From Liolophura sinensis (Eukaryota; Mollusca; Polyplacophora; Chitonida; Chitonidae): a DNA stretch of 64,000 nt. The translations under genes and the position numbers were made by a program. How positions within the stretch are numbered: the stretch's first letter is position 1; each line of letters begins with the position of its first letter. The notes beneath the pieces were generated by a model that worked only from the letters and a program-made list of their open reading frames with translations, ran no database searches and was not told the DNA's origin. The stretch is from positions 48,353,682-48,417,681 of the forward strand of contig NC_088300.1 of NCBI RefSeq assembly GCF_032854445.1, in the 5' to 3' direction. Below, in pieces: positions 39,390 to 50,525 of this stretch.

Positions 39390-42300
39390 CTACAGGGACT
39401 TGTCAAAGACGTATTCACCGAGACCTGCTCCGACCTTCTTTAGCTGTGTGATGTAGTTGGCCAGCTTGCTGATTGTGTCTACGCTGTGACCCAAGTAATG
39501 TGTCTCCAGGAACATCTCCAGCTGTATAGAGAATTGAAAGGAAATGTTGGATTTATTTGATTAATGTTTACGCTGTATTCAGACTTAATCCACCTATATA
39601 TCGGCTCGTGTTTGTGTGCGACGAAAACCTCCTGACTGACACAATATCTGTGTAGTTAGACGCTGTCTAACATTGTGAAACAACACAAGCCGAGGAGTCC
39701 TAAATTTGCCTTTTCACTTTTGCAACAAGACATGATTGATTGTATTTATCTATATACCAATAAACGCAAAGTGCCTCTAAAACTCCATTTTGCTTACAGC
39801 GGCCGTAGATGTCAATGTGAACTGTAATAATTGTCCAGCGGATTTGTTTTTCGCATTGCTTGCTGAGTAAACTCACATGTGGGTCATTCGCATTTTCGTG
39901 AAGGAGCAGTAACTCATTGTTAATATGTCTCTCGGAAATCAGAGCGTCCTCCAAACCTTGTAGCCCGTTAAACCATTCCAGCGGAGTGTCCTATCCAAGA
40001 GAAAATAGTCACGAAATTCACGAGCGTAATCTGGTCAAGCACTTTTAGGTATCACGGTAAACCCAAATGTTGTAAAATACGCTGACTGTCGATTTTGAAT
40101 TTATTTTTTCTATATTCGTGACGTAATAAGAATGTTGCAGCATTGAAATATTTTACCCCATTAGCGTATATATTGCATGACGACCTACCTTGCATCCCTT
40201 GGCCTTGCCAATCTTTTGGGTGATCCCCGCGGATATGTACTGACAGATCTGTGACACAGAAAATGCAAATACGTAGCAGAAAAATAATATTTATGAACTT
40301 TAAGACATATTTGTTTATTTTATTTATTTGATTCGTGTTTTACGCCGTACTGAAGAATATTTCACTTATACGACGGCGGCCAGCAATATGGCGGGAGGAA
40401 ACCGGGCAGAGCCCGGGAGAAACCCACGACCATCCGCAGGATGCTGCATACCTTCCCACTTACGGCCGGAGAGGAAGCCGACCGCAATGGTGAGAGGCTC
40501 CTGGGTCATTACGCTGCGCTAGCGCGCTAACCAACTGAACCACCGAGGCCCCCCACTTGAAGACATAGAATTGAACTTTATCGGGCTGATATTGTACAAT
40601 ACTAATTTTCTGTTTACTTGAAACTGCTCAATAAAAGGCATTCCTGGGACTGTATGGAATAGAAACTTTGTTTCATCGTGGAATTTCAATGATCGTTGTA
40701 CAGGGAAGGGATGCTGAACACGACTTCTTTGAGACAAGCTTAATACTGTTTACACAATCTCCTCTCTTTGCGGAGACAAGCTTAATACTACTTACACACT
40801 CCTCTCTTTGGGGAGACAAGCTCAATACTACTTACACAATCTTCTGTCTTTGGGGAGAGAAGATTAATACTACTTACACAATCTCCTCTCTTTGCGGAGA
40901 CAAACTTAGTACTATTTACACAACGCTTCTCTTTGTGAAGAAGAGCTTCACAAATCTCTTTGTAAAGAAGAGCTTAACTTTACTTACACTAGCTCCTCTC
41001 TTTGGGAAAACAATATTATGACACCACTTACACAAGCTCCTCTTTTTGCGTCCAACTCTGTGAGCCCTTGTTCAATTGTCTCGCATGAGTCCGGAATCTA
41101 CAAGCAAAGGTATAACTTACATATCATCAGACAACAAAGAAATAATGTCAAGATGCTTCTGAGAAGGTATCATGAGAAAGGCTGTGGAATTCAGAGCTGC
41201 CTAAAAGTGTAACAGAGTAATAGACACCCATTTAATCAGTGAAACATGATAGCTTATTTCTGTAGCACGTTCTCATAAAGGCCGATTTTGAGCACAAAAC
41301 AATGAAAGATGATGATACAACTATTACAAAAAGATGTATAATAAGATAAAATTTACCTGTTTGGTATGAAACTGATCCAGAAAGGCTCCACGAAGTCACA
41401 ATTTTGATCTATATTAATACACCACCCCTGCCCTCACCCTCAACAGATATGTTTACCCCGCCCCCCCCCCCCCCCTTGTCAAACCAACAACACAAGTCTT
41501 GCATGGATCTTCAAACTTTTATCCTCTGTCGGGCCATGCGTATGAGTACAAATGTAGCCTTATATTTCTCATGCAGGAGTGTGAGTGCCCCCTCTTGTAC
41601 ACACATCATCCTCTTACCCTGGTGGGGTAGTCATGGATGGTCCTGCCCCGCGCTTGTTCAGGAATTCCATAAAGTGCTCTGCTACAAATGAACCCTTATA
41701 TTTCTCATGCAGGAGTGTGAGTGCTCCCTCTTGTACACACATCATCCTCTTACCCTGGTGGGGTAGTCATGGATGGTCCTGCCCCCGCGCTTGTTCAGGA
41801 ATTCCATAAAGCGCTCTGCTACAAATGAACCCTTATATTTCTCATGCAGGAGTGTGAGTGCTCCCTGTTGTACACAAATTATCCTCTTACCCTGATTGGG
41901 TAGTCATGGATGTTCCTGCCCCCGCGCTTGTTCAGGTATTTCATGAAGCGGTCTGCGTGTTCCAGATTGTCATCAGACAGGCTCTTGAAGAAGGAATGGA
42001 AGCCAGGCAAAACCACATCTACAGTCTTGAAGTAGTGGGCCTGAGAAAATATGACGTCACAATGTGTCACAGGTGATCAGTGTGTTTGTACATTTTCCAT
42101 CAAAGATGTTAAAACAAAGAAATATTTCAAATAGCTTTATTGCTTAACCTAATTATTTTGTGTTCGGGATATTTAACAAATTTTAAGAGCCAAAAATGCA
42201 GAAAAGTTATGCCGTTTTTCTCGAAACCATTTTCGCAAATGACGTTGTCAGAGTTAAAAATTCATAAGGGGAATTAATTTATGTAATAATAAATGATCAA

Positions 42301-44600
42301 ATATATGTGGATGCAATTCCATGTTGTAGGAAACATTCACAGTGAGTAATACGTACATATCCGCGGTAGAGGTAATGATGGTGGAGTTTAAGTTTGACCA
42401 TGTGGTTCAGCTTGAAGACGGACTTATCACTGAAGTGACTCCTTGACAACAGCTGGTGTACCTCGGGCGCCTCAATTGCCATGTCATTCTTGGAATACTT
42501 GGTGTCAAATGCTGAAATTGTCATCAGAAAGATTCAAACATTTGTCATTTATTTCAAAAAATGAAAACAGTTTGCATTCTGTAATTCCACAGGAAAAAGT
42601 GTTATATATGTACGTATATGTCGTCACTATCCATGTAATACTCTTGATAATGATATAACGAAATGTCGAAATGATGAGTATAATATGAATTTTTCCCCCA
42701 AAATAACACTACTTTCCTTTGTCTACTTCGGAAGTGATGTTTGAAATATGATATTTTCATATGGATTTATCATCTCTCCATTTATTCGTTTGTCAGTTAC
42801 AATTGTAACTGATTCATCTGCGTTTATTGATTCATTGATTGACTGGCCTTTACTATTTCATTTATCTAAATTATATCATTTAATATATTACTCTGAGGAA
42901 TTTCCCATTATACAGTTTATCCGCTACTTTTATTAAATTATTCATTAATTGTTTTATCCATAAGAGGAGAATTTTTAGTATTTGTTTTCTCTGTAAATAG
43001 GCTCCTTTAATCAATTAGTCCATTAACTCCTCCGCTAATTCCTCAAAAGAGTGCATGAACAATATTGTTTATATAAAATTATGGTTTTGCCATATAAAAT
43101 AAGGAAAAGAGAATGGCCGTATGCCGTTTTACCCATCACATCTATGGCTACACAATAAATTAACATGAGTGTTTGCAACGCAGTATATTCCTTTATGCGA
43201 CTATGATAAGTATTTGACAGTGTTATATTCTAATTTACAAATTAACTCATGTCGAATTTGAACTCATGACACCAGGGAAACACCCCTAAATAAATAATTT
43301 CAATGTTTCCTCTTTCTTCTTTTTTTTTTTTCTTCTTCTTCTTATTATTATTATGATTATTACATATCAACGACGGTATGAGTATATTCTATATTTCATT
43401 CAACGACAGATTGAGATTCATTTGATCACAGGAGAATTAAGCTTCTGATCCGGATGTGACTGGCGTAGAGGTAACAGTATGAGATTCATCTGATCACAGG
43501 AGAATTAAGCTTCTGATCCAGATGTGACTGGCGTAGAGGTAACAGTATGAGATTCATTTGATCACAGGAGAATTAAGCTTCTGATCCAGATGTGACTGGC
43601 GTAGAGGTAACAGTATGAGATTCATCTGATCACAGGAGAATTAAGCTTCTGATCCAGATGTGACTGGCGTAGAGGTAACAGTATGAGATTCATTTGATCA
43701 CAGGAGAATTAAGCTTCTGATCCAGATGTGACTGGCGTAGATGTAACAGTATGAGATTCATCTGATCACAGGAGAATTAAACTTCTGATCCAGATGTGAC
43801 TGGCGTAGAGGTAACAGTATGAGATTCATCTGATCACAGGAGAATTAAGCTTCTGATCCAGATGTGACTGGCGTAGAGGTAACAGTATGAGATTCATCTG
43901 ATCACAGGAGAATTAAGCTTCTGATCCAGATGTGACTGGCGTAGAGGTAACAGTATGAGATTCATCTGATCACAGGAGAATTAAGCTTCTGATCCAGATG
44001 TGACTGGCGTAGAGGTAACAGTATGAGATTCATCTGATCACAGGAGAATTAAACTTCTGATCCAGATGTGACTGGCGTAGAGGTACCCGTGTAAAAGAAA
44101 CACAGTCTCTCTGACGTCACAGAGACCAGAGCAAATAGTGCAAACAGGTAAACAGGTGTACGCAATTTCCTCTGCGTTCAGGTTTATACAGAATTTATTG
44201 TCTGTGTAAATAGGCTCCTTTAATCAATTAGTCCATTAACTCCTCCGCTAATTCCTTAAAAGAGTGCATGTACAACATTGTTTTGTTTAAAATTATGGTT
44301 TTGCCAAAGATATTTCTGGAAATCTGGATCACAATATAAAATAAGGGAAAGAGAACGGCCATATACAGTGTCCTAGCGACAAGCCCTACCTGTGACATTC
44401 GTTGCTACCTAATTAATTAACAGGAATGTTTAAAGCGCGGTATACTACTTTATGCGGATGTGATAAGTATTTGACAGTGTTATAGTCTGACAAATTAACC
44501 CATTTCGGATTTGAACTTGTGACGCCAGGGAAACACCCCTAAATAAATAATTTCATTGTTTCCTCTTTTTTTTTTTCTTCTTCTTCTTCTTCTTCTTATG

Positions 44601-44633
<33 letters not shown>

Positions 44634-44796
44634 TCATATCAACGACAGTATGAGAATTAAGTTTCTGATCCACGTGTGACTGGCATAGAGGTACCCATGT
44701 GAAAGAAGCACAGTCTAACTTACCATCATGGAAGTATTTTCCTGACGCCACAGAGACCAGAACAAATAGTACAGACAGGAAAACTTTGTACGCCAT
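39390..44796 (-). CDS. Secreted ferritin F4, ferroxidase-dead, with iron-responsive element
   Basis: Six exons in transcript order: 44796-44724, 42511-42357, 42040-41891, 40248-40189, 39990-39877 and 39521-39390, encoding 227 residues. MAYKVFLSVLFVLVSVASG is a signal peptide. An in-frame ATG at 44829 lies inside the iron-responsive element, so 44796 is the better start. Ferritin helices are seen in HMVKLKLHHHYLYRGY, SLSDDNLEHADRFMKYL, LEDALISERHIN and LETHYLGHSVDTISKL, ending GLGEYVFDKSL. Against human H ferritin, E27 is K, E61 is D, E62 is N and Q141 is S; only H65, Y34 and E107 remain. It should not oxidise iron. It keeps one loop exon with two cysteines (ICQYI, KGCK) and has a longer N-terminal region. 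Its introns hold decoy exon pieces, a 42-bp array and a SINE. Confidence 0.93.
39771..39846 (+). repeat. 76-bp dispersed repeat, copy 2
   Basis: Second copy, in the same orientation, inside the last intron of F4. It ends about 30 bp before the exon at 39877. No terminal repeats or coding are visible. Confidence 0.8.
40315..40552 (-). mobile_element. Near-complete SINE in an F4 intron
   Basis: It runs from GGGGCCTCGGTGGTTCAGTT to the AAAT tail, with an internal deletion around the B-box region. AAGACATA at 40302-40309 and again just after the head (40560-40567) is a probable short target duplication. Confidence 0.85.
40733..41047. repeat. 42-bp array in an F4 intron, with donor-like motifs
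   Basis: About seven units of GAGACAAGCTTAATACTACT, then TACACAATCTCCTCTCTTTGCG, decaying towards 41047. In five units the minus strand reads GTGTAAGT, a good splice-donor match in the direction of F4 transcription. TCTCC and GGAGA in the better units can pair as a short hairpin. Confidence 0.85.
41560..41832 (-). repeat. Two decoy copies of the 3' end of F4 exon 3 with its donor
   Basis: Two tandem units of about 137 bp lie directly downstream (in transcript sense) of exon 3. Each carries a piece encoding RFMEFLNKRGG-like and HDYPTR sequence followed by the donor GTAAGAGGAT, as in the real exon (RFMKYLNKRGG and HDYPIR, then GTAAGAGGAT). The outer copy has lost one base in its G run. The copies encode the same protein motif with several replacements (M-E-F for M-K-Y, T for N), so they are not very recent. 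Confidence 0.88.
43413..44085. repeat. 68-bp minisatellite, about ten copies
   Basis: The unit is GAGATTCATCTGATCACAGG, then AGAATTAAGCTTCTGATCC, then AGATGTGACTGGCGTAGAGG and TAACAGTAT. The units are nearly identical. Copy B of the segmental duplication has a single related unit near 44650-44694, so the array expanded after or during the duplication. Confidence 0.95.
44086..44190 (-). pseudogene. Ghost copy of the F4 signal-peptide exon
   Basis: GACGTCACAGAGACCAGAGC and GCAAATAGTGCAAACAGG match the real exon 1 region at 44750-44790 with changes. The position of the start codon reads ATTG rather than ATGG, and the donor side (TTACCATCATGGAAG in the real copy) is missing. It cannot serve as a first exon. 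Confidence 0.8.
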
Positions 44797-44830
44797 TTTC
44801 TCTCCGTTCAGGTTTATACAGAAGAACACA
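44201..44830. repeat. Segmental duplication copy B, containing the working F4 exon 1
   Basis: It matches copy A from the TAAATAGGCTCCTTTAATCA block through a T-rich and TTC/ATT microsatellite to the exon 1 leader GTTCAGGTTTATACAGAA. The similarity ends at the edge of the iron-responsive element. Confidence 0.85.
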
Positions 44831-44845
44831 CACTGGTGTTGCTTC
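44821..44845 (-). promoter_or_regulatory. Iron-responsive element in the 5' leader of F4
   Basis: On the minus strand there is a CAGTGT loop on a perfect 5-bp upper stem (AACAC pairing GTGTT). A bulged C sits at the required position, below which GAAG pairs CTTC perfectly, with more pairs after one mismatch. This is the canonical IRE form that binds iron regulatory proteins. It ends 24 nt before the start codon, where it would block translation when iron is low. Confidence 0.93.
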
Positions 44846-44918
44846 AGTACTATCAGACGGAAATCAAGCTATCTGAGATGTGTCTCTATCCACTGGAGTT
44901 AAATCTGAACAATCCGCG

Positions 44919-44928
44919 GCGCATGCGC
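44919..44928. promoter_or_regulatory. NRF1-like palindrome upstream of F4
   Basis: GCGCATGCGC, the palindromic core of NRF1 sites, lies about 125 bp upstream of the F4 start in a locally GC-rich patch. It could be a promoter element; this rests on the motif only. Confidence 0.35.
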
Positions 44929-46683
44929 AAGCCAACATTAGAAAGATCTATGCGACCTGCATGCCGGTCTCTTTTTTATTATATTATTACGTTTACTGTG
45001 CGTTGATGTACTTGCTAAAAGTATTTTTTAAAACTGAACTTACGTTAGTATCTAAAAGACTGGTTTAAAATTCAAAAATATTCTTTTTTTCTGAGTGAGC
45101 ATTATTTAATTGACCTGTTCAATCGGGATCTACTGATATATGTTTTGTGGGGCTTAACATATTTATAGTGAGGCAAAAATTATTTCTTCATACTTGTTGT
45201 TCTTGGAACACAACCTTTCAGTGCATACACGCGGATTTTTAGGAATGCAGGCAATCGTTGGTGGAATTAAAGAGGAAGAAGATGACCGTGCCAACGTAAG
45301 ATCATAATTGTGTACATCGCACATGAGGAAATTGCGATTGCTGACAAAGCAACGGTTTCTGAGGTCTCAAACTCAAATAAAGGTGGTAAGCAAAGGCGGG
45401 GAGAACTGAAGCTATAGACTAATTTCCATACCTAAGTGTAAGAGTTTAAGGTTAAAAGATTCAGAAATATTTTCACAGAATCAGAGAAAGTTTAATTCAA
45501 CGAGAAAAGACAGAGCGAAGACATGTATCAATCGACTAACCAAGCTGTCATTGTGATCTATGGGATTGTTTGATGTCTGACTATCTGTTATCACTCAGTC
45601 TCTGGCCTGATAACTGAGCTAAGGTCATGTTAAGCTCAAATATTTGTCGGGTCCACCATGTTCTGGTACACGTACTCCATTATGTTGTTCTCTTCAGTGC
45701 ACAGAGGTAAAATGGTTATTCAGAGATCAGCGCAAGTGACAGGACGATAGCCGTGAAAAATACCTTAGTCTAACATGAATACTCCATATTCAAACATTTT
45801 AGGTCAATTTTATCGGAAAATTTAATTTTTTAATACTTACTTGGTAGAAAACGGATAACAGGAAATGAAAAAAAAAAACGGGCCTTGTTCTTTAACTTGA
45901 TTTTCTTGAATGCTAAAAACCATACTCAAGATTGTTTTCATGTATATAAAATGACGGTCAGTTTTATAGGTGCATGGAGTGTCTGCCTTAAACCACCGAC
46001 ACTGGCAAGATACCGACTAACTTTTCGACGTGTGACGCACAGGCGTCATATATTAGAGTATTAGATACCACAAGCGATACCGGTTCCTAATTTTCAAAAC
46101 GGCCACATAAATAACACAGGCAGGACAAAAATCCTGTCCTAGACTGGGACAGAATTAGCGACTTTCGAGTGCCGGCGGTTAGGAGTCCCACACCTTACGA
46201 TACGAATCATGAAAATCACCAACAAACTCTACTGTTAATGAATCATTAGCATGATTGAACAGATGGAAGCTTCGCTTGTGAAACCTCAAGTCAAGTTTAT
46301 TATTCAAAGCCGGCATGCATGGACACGGATTTTGTGCTTTCACTGTTCGTTGATTGGTAATGCGCGCTGTCTTCCTTTAGGTGAGGATCACTTATTTTCC
46401 GCCCTGATATCTCGGAACGTGAGAGAGTTCATCACTAACCTTCCTTAGGTCCGTAGTTTATCCCAGGCGAAACGATTTTCTAGCACTATGCACCCATAAA
46501 ACTGCGCGCCGTCATATAAGTGAAAATTTATAATGCATCATACTATTTCTACGGCTCTACGACCATTACAGACAAACTTCACTTTTTTGGCTCTTAGAGT
46601 TGTCTACCCTTGAAATGACTACAGACGCCGATGAGAACAATACTCCCAATGCATTTCGGGCATTGTGCGTGGTTCTCTGCCCT

Positions 46684-46836
46684 AAATTTATTTATTTATT
46701 TATTTGATTGGTGTTTTACGCCGTACTCAAGAATATCTCACTTATACGACGGCGGCCAGCATTATGGTGGGAGGAAACCGGGCAGAGCCCAGAGGAAACC
46801 CTCGACCATCCGCAGGTTGCTGGAGACCTTCCCACC
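46684..46836 (-). mobile_element. SINE fragment
   Basis: Tail plus core (GATTGGTGTTTTACGCCGTA to CCATCCGCAGGTTGCTGG); the tRNA head is missing. Confidence 0.85.
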
Positions 46837-47592
46837 TTTGTCTTAAAAACGGCGGCCAAAATATATCATCCTCTACGGTTCACTTCAAATTAAGATACGC
46901 GGTATATTCTATGTAGTAAAAAGCAGAAATGTCACTCAGGACAAATGTATCATCACATCTGCCTCTGCTACATATTGTTCATTTGTTTCGCCGAGCATTG
47001 CCTTTAATATTATTGTCATATGACAAAGGTCTTACCATAGCAAGCATCAAATGCTCCCTCAAGGAAATACTGTGTCAAGGATGACAAGTACAGTCAAATA
47101 TCATTGAACAAAATGGGATTGTACACAAAGACAAATCAAGAATTTGGTGGAGTAACTGCAAGTGTTTTTATTACAGGCGGCCAAATATTTGGAACTTTGT
47201 ACAAACTTGCGTGAGAAAAATACCGTAAAGACTGCCCCCACTCCCCGTCAAACGTAAATCACTGTTCTTTAAAATAATGCCTGTAGGTATCCCAGCAAGC
47301 ACATAATTTGAAATCTCGGCCCTCTTGGTCACTTCTAACAGCAAGCCCTCTTCCACAAACAATGCAACCAACCGTCAAATAGGTTGCCATAGAAATTCAG
47401 CCTCCTGTTCCTCTAAATTCCCATGGAAGAAAATAGACAATGTTAGTACGTTTGTGTGCCCTTGACTGAGCCTATATATTCCACTCTAACCTGGACATCA
47501 TAGGGCCTACTGTTATTAATCAACAGTTATAACTGCTGTTGTTAATAAATTACACGTCCATACATCACGAATGATCACTAGTTCCTTATCAT

Positions 47593-47757
47593 TTATTTAT
47601 TTATTTATTTGATTGGTGTTTTACGCCGTACTCAAGAATATTTCACTTATACGACGGCGGCCAGCATTATGGTGGGTGGAAACCGGGCAGAGCCCGGGGG
47701 AAACCCACGACCATCCGCAGGTTGCTGGCAGACCATCTCACGTACGGGCGGAGAGGG
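47593..47757 (-). mobile_element. SINE fragment
   Basis: Tail plus core, very close to the consensus, cut just after GTACGGGCGGAGAGG; the tRNA head is missing. Confidence 0.85.
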
Positions 47758-48031
47758 CTCCTTATCAATTACTTGACCAGCTTATACCAAACTGTTTGAA
47801 GACTTATTTACTAGTATACCAGATTTAAGTTTAACCAAGGTCTTCAATGTTGTACTTAGCCCCAAAACGATTGAGTAAACAGCACATTAATTAACAGCTA
47901 TATGTGCTGCTGTTAAAATTGACATTGGGGCAACAACAATAAATAAATTCATGAGGAAATATTTGTAATATATAGAACAAATTTGCGTTTTTACCTTTGA
48001 TTTTTTTGTCGAATAAAATACCTTCCCTCTC

Positions 48032-48772
48032 TCAGATTTGAACAGCTGTGTCTGCAATCTTTTTTTTTTGTCTGGACACCTTGTGCAGATCCGAAATTCT
48101 TTGTACAGTAGTCTGTGATAAAACGTTTTGTCGTCTGGTGGCCGTAAAAAACATGTGGATATAGCAACAACATGTAAAGACCAAAATGCAACCAAGAAAT
48201 GCCAAGAAAAAGGTAAGATACTCGCAGGACACCGCCGCAAAGATGTGACATAAAACCATACCTTTGCCTGTGTCCGCCATGGACAAGTTTTTCCGACCCA
48301 CCATTGGAGTGAAGCCCAAAACAGTTGATGGAATCCAGCAGAGGGCTATCATCAGTCTGTACTTCCAGGAAACGTTCTGACGTCAATGGCGTAACAGGAA
48401 CGCAATGGCCATGTAACGTTCCAGCGTCACGGCGAGCAGGTCTGATGCGGCAACGATGTTGCCCGAAGACTGTAAACAGTTCACGCACAGACACACTAAG
48501 GGCGGAAGGAGAACGGACGGCACCAGTTTCATCATGATCAGTGGAACGACAACCGCTCCGTGGATGAAGTCATTGACGGCTAATGATAGCAATATCAGAT
48601 TTGTTGTCGTCTGCAAATCTTGGAATTTAGCGATGGTGTAAATGAAAGCGTCGTTGAAAACCATCATTAAGATGGCTAAAGTGAGATAGAGTGTTATTAT
48701 AGGTCCCTCCACAGGCCTAATATCAGTCGTATTTAACATTTCCGTGTCCATTCTACTATTCAACCCAACCAA
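48032..48772 (-). pseudogene. Adenosine-receptor-like class A GPCR, broken copy
   Basis: One continuous frame covers TM1 to TM5: TM1 with the conserved N (MMVFNDAFIYTI), TM2 with LSLAVNDF, TM3 ending LERYMAIA (E/DRY), TM4 with W in ALCWIPS, and TM5 (EYLTFFLAFLGCILVF). WIPSTVLGFTPMVGRKN and the YIHMFFTATRRQ tail recall adenosine receptors (ICWVLSFAIGLTPMLG and YLRIFLAARRQ, from memory). A single in-frame TGA at 48383-48385 interrupts the second intracellular loop; the frame continues on both sides. After an A-rich segment near 48070 it meets a stop at 48032. I cannot see TM6 and TM7, so it is also truncated or continues in an unseen exon. The start could be 48772 or 48751. Confidence 0.7.
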
Positions 48773-49508
48773 ATCCCACGTAAGTCTTCAGGCAACTGAA
48801 CACCCTGGGGAACATCGACACGTTTTATGTAGGCGTGATTTTCTCACCAAGACGTTGGTTCCTACCCAGGGAAAAGTGGACATAGTTAGCCTACAGTTCC
48901 CCCGTACCACTAACATATACATCCTGGTCAGAAACCACGATCAGTATTAATAATTAGGTAGACGCATCGTCAATAATGTATTTTACAGGACGCATAGCAA
49001 ATTTACAGGAACACTGCATTAACGCGTTGAAAGTTATAAACGGTTATAAAGGTACCTTATCTATTTGCCTTGCGAAATAGCAACAGTAAACACCGGCGCG
49101 TGCACAGCGCATTACACAGGGAAGGACTTGGTGTTGTCAGCCAGGACTATGATGGACAAGACACCTTCACCAACGGGAATTGCCAACAGCATATGAGTTT
49201 AGCTCAAAGTGTGCAGATGTAATGGTTTGCACAAACAAATAATGTCTGTGACGTCCAAAGAACGCGAAAACGTGACAACATAAAAATGATACCGAAGATA
49301 GAGGCGTCTACTAGTGTGCTTTTAGAAGACCTATAATTCTACAGAAAATTTATGCCGTTCCGTGTGAATATTGAACAACTGGAGATGCGCTTTGACTTGT
49401 AGGCGTTGGAAAAGAACACTACCAGTTGCTAAATTTGTCGTTGGAAAAATGACATCAAATTCATAATACCACACTTTGATGCCACGAACCATTAACATGT
49501 ATATGCCT

Positions 49509-49625
49509 TTGTGACCTTGTGGTTAGTGTGCTAGCGCAGCGCAATGCCCAAGAAGCCCCTCATTAATGTGACCGTGGTGAATGCTAAGAACCTGCAGGTG
49601 GTCACTGGTTTCTCCCGGGCTCTGC
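49509..49625 (+). mobile_element. SINE 5' part
   Basis: The tRNA-like start is worn (TTGTGGTTAGTGTGCTAGCG), followed by GCAGCGCAATGCCCAAGAAG and the core up to TCTCCCGGGCTCTGC. The 3' half is missing. Confidence 0.65.
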
Positions 49626-49829
49626 ATACATGCAGGTAACATGACTAAACACGACCCCGAGATGCATGGGACTGTGGCGCTGAGAACACGGGTGTGTCTT
49701 GGAAGAAACCCGGTAGCTCTCACGTGCCTAGGCTACACTAGCAGTAGCAGGTGACAATTTCCCCTTTACTCAGCTGGTAGAGTGCTGGGTTTTGAATGCA
49801 TAAATTGGAGTCATAATCCCGCAGTGACC

Positions 49830-49937
49830 CATTTATTGATTTATTTTTGGTTGGTGAATAATATTTCAATATTTTCAAACGGTGGCCAGTATCATGGTAG
49901 AAGGAAACCAGGCAGAGTTCCGGGGAAACCCACGAAG
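49830..49937 (-). mobile_element. SINE 3' fragment
   Basis: GGTGGCCAGTATCATGGTAG and GAAACCAGGCAGAGTTCCGG with a TTTATTTTTGGTTGGTG start form a diverged tail and core. Confidence 0.65.
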
Positions 49938-50525
49938 CTGATTTACAGCACATGTATTCTGATTTGAACGCTTTTTTGTGAACATTATATGAGTTGAAAT
50001 GAGGTACTCATACCATATTTGATGTTAAGACAGAACTCTCGCAATTTTAGCTTTACACTGAATCGCAAGTTGGGCATCAGGACACGTTCATCCTGGTGGA
50101 TCAGGAAGAGTCTATGCGTCGAAACAAACAATCGTATACCAGCTGTCAACCAATAAGGACTTTTCAGGTCAATAATCGCAAGACTAATTCCCAAAACGAC
50201 GTAAGAACTAAGAAAGTATATAAAGTTAGGCCGAAGTCATTCAAAGAGACGCTGTCATCAGTTTTCATTAACATTTGAAAGACGCAAGGTATGCTATAGG
50301 CTGAATTCATGAGTGAAACCAGTATTGAAACCGTGTACCTTACTAGAGTATAAGTTGTCGATGATAAAATATGCATGTGTGTGTATATGTATGTGTATTA
50401 AAAACGACGAATAGGCCGGCTTAAGCGAAATTGGACACAATCATGAAGCAAACCACCAGAGATTCTGGCTACTTTGTCCATACTCATTCACAACAGAATC
50501 ATACTCATTGTAAAACTTAAAAAAC

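Larger units (their letters stand above)
42989..44200. repeat. Segmental duplication copy A around the F4 first exon
   Basis: TAAATAGGCTCCTTTAATCA and the next 430 bp, including a T/TTC/TTA-rich tract, match copy B at 44201-44660. Copy A then contains the expanded 68-bp array and a worn copy of exon 1. Copy B holds the functional exon 1. Confidence 0.85.
44930..48031. other. Intergenic region between F4 and the GPCR remnant
   Basis: Two SINE fragments are present. Elsewhere I see no exon with splice signals and protein-like composition. Confidence 0.55.
48773..50525. other. Region between the GPCR remnant and the retroelement fragment
   Basis: Two SINE fragments, otherwise nothing recognised. 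Confidence 0.5.

Noticed and set aside
44629-44829. Longer F4 start at the upstream ATG (44829)
   Set aside because: That ATG lies within the iron-responsive element hairpin and would place polar residues before the signal peptide; 44796 gives a normal signal sequence.
48383-48385. TGA in the GPCR as a selenocysteine codon
   Set aside because: The position is an intracellular loop normally occupied by an ordinary residue, the receptor family has no selenoproteins, and the copy also lacks TM6-7.
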